Assembly (NCBI GenBank): GCA_949358305.1
Contig: OX442314.1
Span: 25,770,118 to 25,834,117 of the forward strand
DNA: 64,000 nt
Origin: Strigamia acuminata
Taxonomy: Eukaryota; Arthropoda; Chilopoda; Geophilomorpha; Linotaeniidae
Direction of reading: 5' to 3'
In this document: positions 1 through 9,880 of the stretch, in pieces
Numbering within the stretch: the stretch's first letter is position 1
Layout of the letters: each line of letters starts with the position of its first letter
Position numbers and translations under genes: made by a program
The notes under the pieces: model-generated
The model's input: only the letters and a program-made list of their open reading frames with translations
What the model was told of the DNA's origin: nothing
Database searches by the model: none

Positions 1-509
1 CGCGATTTGTCCACGAGATGGTTTCGATAATCAGCGTCGTGTCGATAATTTCTGAATTTGAACTGATATTCGTCAAATGAAAAAATCAGTAAAATAAACG
101 ATAAGTGTTCAAAATCATCTAGATTTTAACTCACTAAAATTCAGCGAAAATCCGTTAAAGCGTCGAAAAGTCGAGAATAATCCTTGATTTCAGTCCAGTA
201 CAAAACTTGGCGAACAAGTGAGTGATAATCTCAAACCAGGGGTTAAGGGGAGTTTCGAGGAGTAATTTGATTGGTTTGTAATTACTCATCTCGAAGTTTC
301 TATTAACCCAAAGGGGGAAAACATAGTTTCAAGTAAATGTTTACACGTAGATTAATTTAAATACAATCGGCCGTGTAAAAATAACTCAAACATTTGTTAA
401 ATTTTATCTACATTGGTGAAATGTTTTTATTAATAAAATTTAACAATCCTTCGTGAATATGATTGGAAATATTTATTTAAAAAATAAAATATTTTCAATA
501 TATTGTGTC
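1..509 (-). other. 3' non-coding part of element 1
   Basis: This is AT-rich sequence downstream of the pol stop on the minus strand, with no open frame of note. A loose inverted repeat around 253-300 (a TTTCGAGGAGTAATT-type arm and its partner) could form a hairpin. No LTR end (CCGTCACA on the plus strand) and no polypurine tract is visible, so the element must continue to the left. Confidence 0.5.
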
Positions 510-3500
510 CTAACCCAACTTGACTTGTGTTAAACAATTTATGAGTTGTACAAAATCGGTCACGTATTTTGTGTTCGGCTTGGGTCTACGTTTAGACTGT
601 CGAACGGGAGATGGAAATCTTTTCCTCTTTTTAGACGGATTTTGAGGAGTTTCGTCCTCTTTAGAAGAAATCTGAGAAGTTTCCTCCTCTTTCTCTTCAA
701 CTAAATCCCCTGTTTCTATGGACACAGGTTCATTTATTAATTCTGAAGAATTAATAACCTGACCTGCCATCCAATCTGGAGTCGGGTGTGACTCGTTGGT
801 ACCGACTTTCTGATCTAATGTCCATTCCTCAATCGGGTAACTTGGGATATAAGGCATTAAATCCTGTATGTTGATCGCTTTTGCTTTTGAATTGTCGGAG
901 AGCTTCCGTAGCGTGTAGGAACCTCCGCCGAGAATAGCCGTAATTTCCCAAGGTCCATCACGTTTCTCAGCGAATCCTGCCGAAATCCCTTTATCTTTAT
1001 TTGATAAAATATGTGTGGCTTTCCACACGAGATCTCCTTTGGCAAATTGACAAATATAATATTTGTCTTTATGTAGTCGATCATGCTTTTCGTAATTCGA
1101 TTGAATTTTCCGATGCATTTCGCTGTGTGCACGTCTAATTACGTCTAAAATACTATAGACATAAGCTTCGGGGTTCTCTTTGTCGAATTTGATGGCGTGT
1201 TTAGTAATACGCGGGTCAAATGGCAAAGGAACGATTCTTCCTGTATTAAGAATCATCGGAGAACAATTTGTTGCCTCGGACTTAGCGGTGCGCATCGCAA
1301 AGGCAAAAGAATTTAAATATTTTGGCCAGTGAGAGTGAATGTCTGAGTATAAAGCTAACATCATTTTTAAAGTCCTGTTAGCCCGCTCTGTAATATTAGC
1401 GGCAGCGTGATATGGGCTAATGTGAGCAATATCTACGTGATTTTTTCGACAAAAATCATTAAATATTGTTGACACGAATTGTTTGCCGTTGTCGGAGATT
1501 ATCTTTTTTGGATATCCCCAACGGTGGAAAACTTCGCTCATCTTATTAACAATGCATTCACTTGATGCAGTTGCTAGTGGGAAGACTTCAATCCATTTTG
1601 TACAATTATCAATGATTACTAAAATCCATTTTAATTGTGAACGACCAGCTGGCTTTGGTCCCATCAGGTCAATGCTTATTGTCTCCCATGGGTTGGTCAT
1701 GTTGTGGGGTGTATAGCTTGCCCGATGCTTTTGGTGTTGACTAGGTTTGTATTGTTGGCAATGAGTGCAACTGCGAACGTAGTTTCGAGTGTCTTTGCTC
1801 ATTCTAGGCCAGAAATACATCTTCTTTGCTCTATCTAGGGTTTTACTCATGCCAGCGTGTCCTGTAAGTGGGTGGCCATGGCATGCGAATAATGCACGTC
1901 TCACAAGAGAGCGTGGAATTACCGCCTTAAACCCGTTGCCGGAGTCGTTTAACTCCTCCTCATCGGTCGGAGCAAAATAAATTAGCATAACACCTTTATT
2001 TTCTTCCGGTTCGTCGAGAGTGTAGCCACGAATCGCATTTAACCAATGTTTATCCGTGATACGATTTTTTAATTTTTCGTCTCCTTTTAGGTAAACAAGG
2101 ATTTTACTACATGCTGGATCTTTAAGCTGCGCTTCGATAATTTCGTCTCGCGTCGGCGGAACTACTTTTAGGATATCTGTTAGCGCAGTGTGTACATTTT
2201 CGTGATTACAATTGTGGACATCTATATGTCTGCAATTTTCTCTCGTACATCCTTCTTCCTCCCCCTTTTCTCCAGAATCATGAAATCTAACTGGATTATA
2301 TGATTCTGAGAAAAAATCCAAACTAAGGCCAACATTTGTGAGAAAATGTTTGCGCTCAGTCTCCGTCACTTGTAAAGATGCACACCTGTTTCCATTCCAA
2401 GTTGGATAGAAATGGGTGATCTCCTCTGGTTCGATATAATCATAATCCGGAGTGTCTAGTGCAGACAGTGGAGCGCGTGATAATGCGTCCGCTACTTGGT
2501 TCATTGCACCGCGTCTAAAAATAATTTTAAACGCGCCACATTGTATTTTGACGGCCCAACGACCAAACCTTCCCGATGGTTCCGGCGTACTCATCAACCA
2601 GCTAAGGGCCTTAGCATCGGACTCGAGAGTGAAAGTCGTGTATTCAATATAAGGGCGAAATCTTTCGATTGCCCATACAACGGCCAAACACTCCAATTCC
2701 GGCGTAGAATACCTTACTTCGGCCCCGTGTAACACTCGACTGGCGTACGCGACTGCTTTTGGGACCATAATTAATTTCTGTTTCTTTTCACAGAATAATT
2801 CTACGTCTTGACAGAGTACTGCACCTAAACCTGAATGAGAAGCATCTGTCAAAATGACAAAAGGCTTATTCATATCTGGCATGTGGAGAAGGGCTTGGTC
2901 CTTGTCACACAAAATATCTTTGATAGTTTCGAATGCAGTTGTTTGTGGATCATCCCACACAAACTTTGCTTGATCATGCATAATATTGGTCAATGGACGA
3001 GCAATATTTGCGATGTTAGGAATAAATTTTCGGAAAAAATTCGCAAGTCCTACAAATCTCTGAATGTCTTTAGAACAAGTCGGTTTGGGAAAATTCCTTA
3101 CAGCCGAGACTTTGTCCGGGTCTGGAAGAAGAGATCCCTCGGAAATTAAATGGCCTAAAAATCGTAATGATGTTCGACCAAATTTTGACTTGTCTTTATT
3201 GATAGTTAGATTTGCGGCATCTAACTTCTCAAGTACGTCTTTAATATGTAATAAATGATTTTCCCATGTGTCGGAAAAAATAATTATATCGTCTAAGTAG
3301 ACCAGAGCGTGTTTATATAAAGAGTCACCCAATACGGTAGTCATGAGGTGTTGAAAAGAGCTAGGTGCATTACAAAGACCAAATGGCAGTCTCTTGAATT
3401 GAAATTTGCCTTTTGGAGTGTAAAAAGCAGTTTTGCTCTTATCCTCCTCCTCCATTTCCATTTGATGATAACCTTTAGTTAAATCAATGGATGTAAAGTA

Positions 3501-4745
3501 CTTGGCCTGATTAGTATGGTGAATTAATAGGTCAATACTTGGCATTTGAATTGCATCAACTTCTGTGATCGCATTCAACCAGCGGTAGTCGATACATAAT
3601 CGATACTTCCCGCCGGGTTTAGCCACTATGACGGGGTGACTTATATAAGGGCCAGTGGCAGGTTCGATTAACCCATCAGCCTCTAACTCCTCGACCAATT
3701 CCGTCATAATGGCCTTCTTGGCTGGATTGTACATTCTATATGGCTGGTGTTTCCAAGTAGCACCAGGTTTAAACTTGATGCTGTGCTTGGCCACCTTCGT
3801 ACAGCCCAATTGATCTCGAAATACGTTTTTTAATTGCAAAAGAACGTTTACGAGTAACCGTTTTTCTTCCGCCGAGCTGTTGCAGCCTTCGACGAGTTTT
3901 TCTGCCCAATCAGGTGAAGTGGGAGTTCCTTCACCTTGGAGACCCAAAGTCCTAATGCTTGCTAAACAACAGTTAAGTTCAGTGGTCTCGTATGGCGCTG
4001 TCCATCCGGGCATGTCATCACAGGTGAACACAGCCCGTCGAGGATTAGGGTTTATCCCCGTTCTACGCATAAAATTGTGACCCAAAATCAACCCACATAC
4101 ATTCTTGTGTAGAATTATGAAGGTCATAGGTGTAACTCTCCTTTTATCGGCCCATTTGACACAAAGACAAACTTGACCGATAGGTCGGTGATCTATTCCG
4201 ACCGCGCAGACACGCATTCCGCGGGGACATTCTTGTATGAATTCCACCGGAATTTCTGTGTTTGAAAGGAGTTGTACTCCAATAAAACATTGGGTGGCTC
4301 CAGAGTCCATTAGTGCGTTGTAATCTAAACCTCCAATTTGGACATTCATACGCGGATCATCTTTGCCACCATTAATTAATTTGCTATTGCAAAGTTTGCC
4401 AAGAAATATTTTTCGTTCTTTCTTGTTCCATTTTTCAAGTTTAAGAATTTTCCTTAACTTGAAAACTTTGGGTACAAGCGGTTTCTTTGGCGCATTCCAA
4501 CTTCCACTGAAAATACTCAAATTTTCTAGTTGGTCTGTCATGATTTTTAAATTCTCATCGACACCACCAGTGGAACTACTAGCTTTCCGACAGACAGGCA
4601 CTGCTTCGTAAGAAATGACCAACGATGGTGGTTTATTCTTCGAATCATCGACATAAGGTACTGTGAGATGACTAGGCTTATGTCTTATTTTAATTTCTTT
4701 TTTATGAAAAAATAAATCATTTGAAAATTCCGAGAGAGGAAACAA
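510..4745 (-). CDS. pol: Gypsy Pol polyprotein, element 1
   Basis: A 1411-residue polyprotein that would copy element RNA into DNA and integrate it. The aspartic protease motif DSGATQCF is near residue 148. The reverse transcriptase has YLDDIIIF near 485, followed by RNase H with TDASHSGLGAVL. The integrase has an H-H-C-C zinc domain near 970-1010 (CHGHPLTGHAG, then CTHCQQYKP), catalytic Asp in SIDLMGP and ISDNGKQF, and Glu in NITERANRTL. The C-terminus has a GPY/F-like RDGPWEI segment and a lysine/arginine-rich tail that may act as a nuclear signal. The frame differs from gag, whose stop is 41 nt before this ATG, so translation may need frameshifting or re-initiation. No internal stop is present. 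Confidence 0.93.
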   Translation of the reverse strand: MFPLSEFSNDLFFHKKEIKIRHKPSHLTVPYVDDSKNKPPSLVISYEAVPVCRKASSSTGGVDENLKIMTDQLENLSIFSGSWNAPKKPLVPKVFKLRKILKLEKWNKKERKIFLGKLCNSKLINGGKDDPRMNVQIGGLDYNALMDSGATQCFIGVQLLSNTEIPVEFIQECPRGMRVCAVGIDHRPIGQVCLCVKWADKRRVTPMTFIILHKNVCGLILGHNFMRRTGINPNPRRAVFTCDDMPGWTAPYETTELNCCLASIRTLGLQGEGTPTSPDWAEKLVEGCNSSAEEKRLLVNVLLQLKNVFRDQLGCTKVAKHSIKFKPGATWKHQPYRMYNPAKKAIMTELVEELEADGLIEPATGPYISHPVIVAKPGGKYRLCIDYRWLNAITEVDAIQMPSIDLLIHHTNQAKYFTSIDLTKGYHQMEMEEEDKSKTAFYTPKGKFQFKRLPFGLCNAPSSFQHLMTTVLGDSLYKHALVYLDDIIIFSDTWENHLLHIKDVLEKLDAANLTINKDKSKFGRTSLRFLGHLISEGSLLPDPDKVSAVRNFPKPTCSKDIQRFVGLANFFRKFIPNIANIARPLTNIMHDQAKFVWDDPQTTAFETIKDILCDKDQALLHMPDMNKPFVILTDASHSGLGAVLCQDVELFCEKKQKLIMVPKAVAYASRVLHGAEVRYSTPELECLAVVWAIERFRPYIEYTTFTLESDAKALSWLMSTPEPSGRFGRWAVKIQCGAFKIIFRRGAMNQVADALSRAPLSALDTPDYDYIEPEEITHFYPTWNGNRCASLQVTETERKHFLTNVGLSLDFFSESYNPVRFHDSGEKGEEEGCTRENCRHIDVHNCNHENVHTALTDILKVVPPTRDEIIEAQLKDPACSKILVYLKGDEKLKNRITDKHWLNAIRGYTLDEPEENKGVMLIYFAPTDEEELNDSGNGFKAVIPRSLVRRALFACHGHPLTGHAGMSKTLDRAKKMYFWPRMSKDTRNYVRSCTHCQQYKPSQHQKHRASYTPHNMTNPWETISIDLMGPKPAGRSQLKWILVIIDNCTKWIEVFPLATASSECIVNKMSEVFHRWGYPKKIISDNGKQFVSTIFNDFCRKNHVDIAHISPYHAAANITERANRTLKMMLALYSDIHSHWPKYLNSFAFAMRTAKSEATNCSPMILNTGRIVPLPFDPRITKHAIKFDKENPEAYVYSILDVIRRAHSEMHRKIQSNYEKHDRLHKDKYYICQFAKGDLVWKATHILSNKDKGISAGFAEKRDGPWEITAILGGGSYTLRKLSDNSKAKAINIQDLMPYIPSYPIEEWTLDQKVGTNESHPTPDWMAGQVINSSELINEPVSIETGDLVEEKEEETSQISSKEDETPQNPSKKRKRFPSPVRQSKRRPKPNTKYVTDFVQLINCLTQVKLG

Positions 4746-4786
4746 CTCGTTAGGCGGGGGTTGGGCAACTTGAACAACCCCCTGAA

Positions 4787-6844
4787 TCAGTTTTTTGTCT
4801 CATCGGGAGTGACTGACTCAGTGGCTGCTGGTAAATGCTTAATTAACAGGTCAACCATGTTTTTCTGGAAGTCAGTAAATTTGGAGTCTAAAGTTTCTGA
4901 CGTAACCCAATTTTGTTTGGGTCGTTTAAACTCGGGGTTGGGAGCAGAGTGGTTAAATCTTTTATTTGTATTTAACGAGTCTGATTTCCCTGCTAATTTT
5001 TTGGCAAGAGCGGGACATTCTCTTTTAAAATGTCCAGGCTCGTGACAGAAAAAGCATTTTCCAGTAGTTTTTTCATACTGGGCGGCAAATAATCGCTCCA
5101 TTGAACCATCGTCAGTTGAGTCGTCATTTTCCGACTCGTCTTCATCTTCAACTTCATCTTGTGTTTGCGTTAAACGTAGTGAGGTTTTGGGTGGAAAAAT
5201 CTTAGATTTTTCGTGAAGTTTGGGAGTAGGATGATTCTCTCGATTATCGTACTCCAATTTGGCTGCAAGTTGAGAACTTTCAAACTTAGAGCGATTTGCT
5301 CCTACATATTGTAGAATGTCATCTACTGTAAAGTTACCATACATTCCTTGTGTACATAACGCCGTGAAACTTTCTTGAGTTAGATTGTCGAATAATTGCG
5401 CACGTCCAGTTTTATCACCTGGCGGCACTTCACCTTGTTCTTGCGTATAACGCAGAAGAAAACTATAAAGTGATTCGTCGGTTCGTTGTTTTACATTAAG
5501 AAGTCGCCTTTCTCTTGTAAGTGGAACGAGGTCGAAACAATCGAGAAAAGAGGCTTCGAAAGTTCGCCAACTGTTAAAAGTATGGCGTTGCTTATGGAAC
5601 CAACGTTGTGCATGGCCTAATAGTCGTCCAGGTACAGCAGTGTGTACCATGTCGTCTAAAGGAATGCCTTTCCCGAGTGCGACAGCTTTGACGATTTCAA
5701 GGAATCGCGCAACCTCTGTCTGTTTCCCGTCAAAAATAGGAATCTCGATTCCTTTTCCAAAATTCTGACTGGGATTACTCGGGCTTCGAATCTGACCAAC
5801 CAAACCCTGAATAATTTGTTTTACGTTTTCGTCTGACAAATTAGAAGCAGAGTTCGAATTGGGTGTAGACCGACTTTCTTGGTCTCTGAGTGGCGGATTT
5901 GGTTCTTCTCGAAAATTTTGGCGTCTATTAGGTGGCGGAGGAGAACGAGAATTATTACGTCGGTGGAAATTATTGTTATAATTTCCCCCTCCACCAGCGT
6001 GAGATTCGTCACTACTCGAGTTAGGATCGGAGTCACGAGGGTCACCAGGAGCTCTGGGAAATCGTTGATTTCTCGGCGGAGCTCGTCCACCCTGAGAGCG
6101 GGAATTTCTATAATTCCTAAAATCCCCATCAGATTGGGTGTGAGATTGAAAATTTTGATAATTTTCATTTCTCCCCCTTGGTAGGACCGACAGATTAGTT
6201 CGAGGCTGTGGAACTCGAAAAGAATCATTCAAATTCCCAGTGGGAGCGGGTAAATTATTATTTACTGCCGTCGCACTTGGCAAATTTCGGGAAATTGGCG
6301 CAGAAATATTTCCTTGTCCGGAATTTCCCATTCTTTCGGCCGAATTCGATCGCCAAGAACTAGCTGGTAACTGAATCGAAGGTTGAACGGATAATGAAGA
6401 ATTTAACTGCCCATTGTCGTCACGAGCAACATTCATTCGCCATCCAGGTAATTGCTGGTAGCGATATGTGGCCGGTGAACGAGGGCCAGTTCGATCTACA
6501 GAAACACTTCGTTCGTTGGTTACAACTACATCGGGAGTAATTACACGATTTCTCTCGTGATGATTATTCGCCGTGTATTGTTGAGCTTCACACAGAGAGG
6601 AAAACTGCGTCACTTCCAATTGGTAATGGCGACAGTAAACCTCTAAATCATGCGGGACGGATAGTGGATCCGTTTGAGAACTACCTGGGTTGGAAACGTC
6701 TCTAGGAACATTTTCTTCCCCCTGGCTTTCTAAATCAGACTCTACAATTGCTCTTGGTGTTTCACACATACCACCACGTCGTCGTGCTCCACGATCTCCT
6801 CGTGTTCCACGAACTCTTACAGGTCTACGGGCCATAATACTCAA
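4787..6844 (-). CDS. gag: Gypsy Gag protein, element 1
   Basis: 685 residues forming the particle protein. The N-terminal 300 residues are a disordered region rich in Arg, Ser, Asn and Pro, starting with several RG pairs. A retrotransposon Gag capsid-like domain follows (about 360-500; LLGHAQRWFHKQ, then SLYSFLLRYTQEQGE). A single CCHC zinc knuckle, CFFCHEPGHFKREC, lies near residue 595 after a Glu/Asp-rich stretch. The start is the first ATG after the leader; a second in-frame Met follows three codons later. It sits directly upstream of pol on the same strand in another frame. The frame is intact. Confidence 0.9.
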   Translation of the reverse strand: MSIMARRPVRVRGTRGDRGARRRGGMCETPRAIVESDLESQGEENVPRDVSNPGSSQTDPLSVPHDLEVYCRHYQLEVTQFSSLCEAQQYTANNHHERNRVITPDVVVTNERSVSVDRTGPRSPATYRYQQLPGWRMNVARDDNGQLNSSLSVQPSIQLPASSWRSNSAERMGNSGQGNISAPISRNLPSATAVNNNLPAPTGNLNDSFRVPQPRTNLSVLPRGRNENYQNFQSHTQSDGDFRNYRNSRSQGGRAPPRNQRFPRAPGDPRDSDPNSSSDESHAGGGGNYNNNFHRRNNSRSPPPPNRRQNFREEPNPPLRDQESRSTPNSNSASNLSDENVKQIIQGLVGQIRSPSNPSQNFGKGIEIPIFDGKQTEVARFLEIVKAVALGKGIPLDDMVHTAVPGRLLGHAQRWFHKQRHTFNSWRTFEASFLDCFDLVPLTRERRLLNVKQRTDESLYSFLLRYTQEQGEVPPGDKTGRAQLFDNLTQESFTALCTQGMYGNFTVDDILQYVGANRSKFESSQLAAKLEYDNRENHPTPKLHEKSKIFPPKTSLRLTQTQDEVEDEDESENDDSTDDGSMERLFAAQYEKTTGKCFFCHEPGHFKRECPALAKKLAGKSDSLNTNKRFNHSAPNPEFKRPKQNWVTSETLDSKFTDFQKNMVDLLIKHLPAATESVTPDETKN

Positions 6845-7681
6845 AGAAATACACGTACAAAAAAAAAAAAATAAAATTTAACTGAACTAGCGTAAATGTA
6901 ACACGCTTAATATTAAACTAAGAAATAATTTGAAAAAATACAACCTTAGCTGCTAAAACTGAAGTGGCTTCGGGAAAAAACTGTCCTGTTGCGTGGTCAA
7001 GAATGGTCCAAACGGGCACTGGTCACAAAGGCACAACTGGATGGTCGCACTGTCGAAAAGCAAGTGTGGCTGAATATTGGTTGTCAAACTAGCTTCCGGA
7101 AAATCTCCTTTGTCAAGACAGTCTGCTGCGATTGGTGATGTTGAAAAATTTCTGATAATTTCTAACCCGAAATTCTCAACAATGTCACATCTGGATGACC
7201 TACTCCGAGCTGCATCGTGAGTGGCTCTCTTTGGCACATTCTTTACCTTGTCAGGGATTAAAAAATCATAATTCCTAACATTGACAGAACAATAGAAAAC
7301 TAGTCAAGTTTTTAACCAGTAACATAAAATATTTTAACTTTTTATTTTTTAGTCAGCAGAATTTCTAGTCAAATTCGTTTTTGATCGAAATTCAAGGTTT
7401 CGCAATTTTTCAGAATATAGCCGAATATTCTGGGAAAATCAAAATAGATTTTTTCGTAAGAGATTCGGAATTATAATGAGTTTTCAAAATAATCCAAAAA
7501 TTCGACTCCAAATATTTCCAAAAGATAATGAGAATTTTTTGAAAACAAATGAATATTTCACAGTAAATTTATAGAGAAAAATCGGAAATTTTCTAATTAT
7601 AATATCTACATAAAATAATCAAAAAATTCATTTTTCAATTTTACACTTGATCACAGAGTTCACTTCAATAAAATGCAACCT
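6845..7681 (-). other. Untranslated leader of element 1
   Basis: This is the sequence between the primer site and gag. It holds one 94-codon open frame (6953-7237, minus strand) with no recognisable domain and no support beyond length, so I treat it as a possible upstream ORF at most. The rest is AT-rich and contains no other frame I would call. Confidence 0.5.
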
Positions 7682-7699
7682 ATCTCGGTAGAACCTCCA
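7682..7699 (-). promoter_or_regulatory. Primer binding site, tRNA-Gln type
   Basis: The plus strand reads ATCTCGGTAGAACCTCCA, which matches 17 of 18 bases of the 3' end of animal tRNA-Gln including CCA as I recall it. The minus strand is therefore complementary to that tRNA. It lies two bases inside the LTR end (TGTGACG starts at 7702), as expected for minus-strand DNA priming. This fixes the inner border of the 5' LTR. Confidence 0.75.
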
Positions 7700-7701
7700 C
7701 G

Positions 7702-9290
7702 TGTGACGATTACCTTCTGGAGATAGCAATTGCTAAACTAAAGTGTGAACTATCCGTGTGAAAATGTAAAATATGCAAACCTGATGTTTTCTCAAAACAT
7801 ATAACATTTATTCCGGTTTGAACCTTATATAAATACTATGCCTACAAGTGGCTAAAATGACGATAAGTTAAACTATACAGTTATTTGGCAAAAGCCCTGA
7901 AATAATATCATTTGAAGGCTTCAGTCATGCAATAAGAATTTGTAACGGTCTTATTGCTGTGACGTAAAAGATGTCATCTATGAATGGCTTTGGCTTCTAA
8001 ATGGTCCGGGGTTTGGTTCTAAAAGGCGTGTAAATGGTTAGGCTGGGTGGGTTATATCCGAGAGGTGCGGTTGACTTTTCTGTATCGTCACACACATCGC
8101 ATCGCAGATAATTATTGAAATCAATAATTATTGCGAGATGTAACAATGTGAGAATAAATATTCATATTAATTCTATGGAATTGATCATGATATTTTATAG
8201 TCACAAACTTAACTAAAACTATGAAAATAAGTAAAATATATTAAAATAGCGCCGAGCTATTTTTGCCCCGAGTGCAATCAACATCTAAGTTAGACTTAAA
8301 TGTTCCGTCAAACCAATAACGAATTGAATCGAAATATCTCGCAGGAAAGGTTATCCATCGCCGGGAAATTACTCCACTCGGTCCTGGCTGGCGGGAGAGT
8401 AACCGGGAAATTACTCCGCGTCGATCACTCTGATAATGCGTCTGTGAAATATAAATACTCCACTCTAGATTCTACATTACCAATGCGTCTGTGAATTTTA
8501 CTCCACTCTAGATTCTGCACTCTACAACGGAATGTTGGCATGAAGCTGGAGGGAGTGCGTCTGTGGGTTGTACCCCACTCTAGATACTACACTTAAATGT
8601 GTCTGTGAATCTCTCCACTCTAGTTACTACATTTCTACAACGGAATGTTGGCATGAAGAGGCGGGCAGTGTGTCTGTGAGTCTTCTACCCACTCTAGATA
8701 CTTACACTAAATACAAAGTATTTCTACAACGGATTGTCGGAACGCAGAGAAGTATAATATGTGCTCAAGTAATATCAGTATCAAACAAAAACAGAACAAG
8801 AGCGAGCTATATCCGTTTTGCAGGGGGATATATACTCGGTGAGGAGAATAGCTGTTCAGTGATCCAATGGGATCACTGGGCAGTCAAATCCATCCAATCC
8901 CAGATCATAGGAAGTGGATACTCAGGACATAGTCTTCTACTAGGTCCACTACAGGAACTGGATACGCAGGACACATTTTGGATTAAGTCCCTTTGACTAT
9001 AATCCAAAAGGAGTCCAACTCACAGTGGGTGATGGGGGGTGACTTCACCAGGTGTAGAGTTTGCACATAATTCAATAGAATTATGTGACAAATAAATCAA
9101 CTAGTATTTAAACATCCAAAAGTATTTAAAAGTGTATAAAGTTGCAGTGGAATAAAATATAAATAGTAATTTATATTTTATTCACTCAAAAATTGTCGAA
9201 ATTTGAAATTGCCGCTAAAACGTATCAGCGCCATCTATTGACAAAATAAACGTCCTAACTAACAACGTGCATGACAGTGTAACCGTCACA
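7702..9290 (-). repeat. 5' LTR of element 1 (1589 bp)
   Basis: The plus strand begins TGTGACGATTAC and ends GTGTAACCGTCACA, so the ends are short inverted repeats of each other and carry TG...CA. The inner border is set by the primer site. The outer 500 bp (about 8740-9290) is recognisably related, in inverted orientation, to the segments at 19092-19640 and 34757-35300. There is no partner LTR in the window, so the outer border rests on the TG/CA rule and on that homology. Confidence 0.7.
8436..8735. repeat. Degenerate tandem sub-repeats inside the LTR
   Basis: A module recurs four to five times: GCGTCTGTGAA or GTGTCTGTGA, then CCACTCTAGATTCTAC or a variant. In some copies this is followed by CTACAACGGAATGTTGGCAT. 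Spacing varies from about 60 to 120 bp and the copies are diverged. They lie wholly within the 5' LTR of element 1. Confidence 0.7.
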
Positions 9291-9418
9291 AAGCAAACCG
9301 GGTGTTTAGATTTATTTTTCAATGTATGAACAGAAGGCGTGGGAGCGTTTGGGTGTGCTACACTGTCACAGCCGCACACTAATCTATCTTACACTAATTT
9401 TACTCGTTTGCTTTCTAG

Positions 9419-9536
9419 TTGTACTGCATACGGTAAAGGTTGCGCAAGTAGCTCGGAATGTTGTTCGCCTTATATTTGCAAACTAAAAATGCTTGGTTAC
9501 GGATGTTATGCAAAAGGACTAAACACGGGCAAGTAA
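9419..9536 (+). CDS. Last exon of a cysteine-knot (knottin-like) peptide gene, partial
   Basis: A splice acceptor (GCTTTCTAG) at 9411-9418 is followed by 38 codons and a stop. The cysteine pattern C-x6-C-x5-CC-x4-C-x8-C fits the inhibitor cystine knot fold of small secreted arthropod peptides, which include defensive, regulatory and venom-type molecules; the fold does not tell which. A polyadenylation signal AATAAA lies at 9601-9606. No signal-peptide exon is visible upstream, where the LTR of element 1 begins 130 bp away, so the gene is probably separated from its 5' exon by that insertion or has a long intron. Function is unassigned. Confidence 0.55.
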
Positions 9537-9650
9537 TGGATGAACAAACGAAGCAATTACTTAGAGTAAAAAAGCTTTTTACTAGAACTTGGAATTTCTG
9601 AATAAACCATGTAATCAATTTCAGTGCATTTCAATGTTTTATTCTTGCAA

Positions 9651-9765
9651 GCCAATGGCTGTATTTACCTTAAGTTCCACAGCTTCTTTTCTCACTTTCA
9701 CTCATATATTAATATACAACAGTCAGAACACAAAAGAAAAATTGCAGGAAAGTAAAAGTCTCATA
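9651..9765 (+). pseudogene. Decayed copy of an SLC36-like transporter exon
   Basis: GCCAATGGCTGTATTTACC and the following 100 bp match the start of the transporter exon at 16414-16520 with many substitutions. The first hydrophobic segment (MAVFTLSS, then LTFTHILI) is still visible. No continuation of the transporter domain follows, so this is a fragment of an old local duplication. Confidence 0.6.
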
Positions 9766-9880
9766 ATCACAGTTTCCATGTCCTAGTGCAGATTTAAGTG
9801 AAGGTCCAATTTTCGGATGATTTTGAACGTTTAGTCAAGGCGTGGGACTCTACAGTATATTTTATGGAAGGCGTTGGGAG

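Larger units (their letters stand above)
1..9290 (-). mobile_element. Gypsy-type LTR retrotransposon, element 1 (3' LTR outside window)
   Basis: Read on the minus strand the order is 5' LTR (9290 to 7702), tRNA-Gln primer site, about 840 nt of leader, gag, pol, and at least 509 nt of 3' sequence running off the left edge. The domain order in pol (protease, reverse transcriptase, RNase H, integrase) is that of Ty3/Gypsy elements. Gag and pol are each free of stops, so the copy looks recent and possibly autonomous. No match to the LTR is visible in bases 1-509, so the 3' LTR, and perhaps more genes downstream of pol, lie beyond the window. Confidence 0.9.

Noticed and set aside
6953-7237. 94-codon minus-strand frame in the leader of element 1
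   Set aside because: No domain, no conservation evidence, and ordinary length for chance in this region; kept only as a possible upstream ORF.
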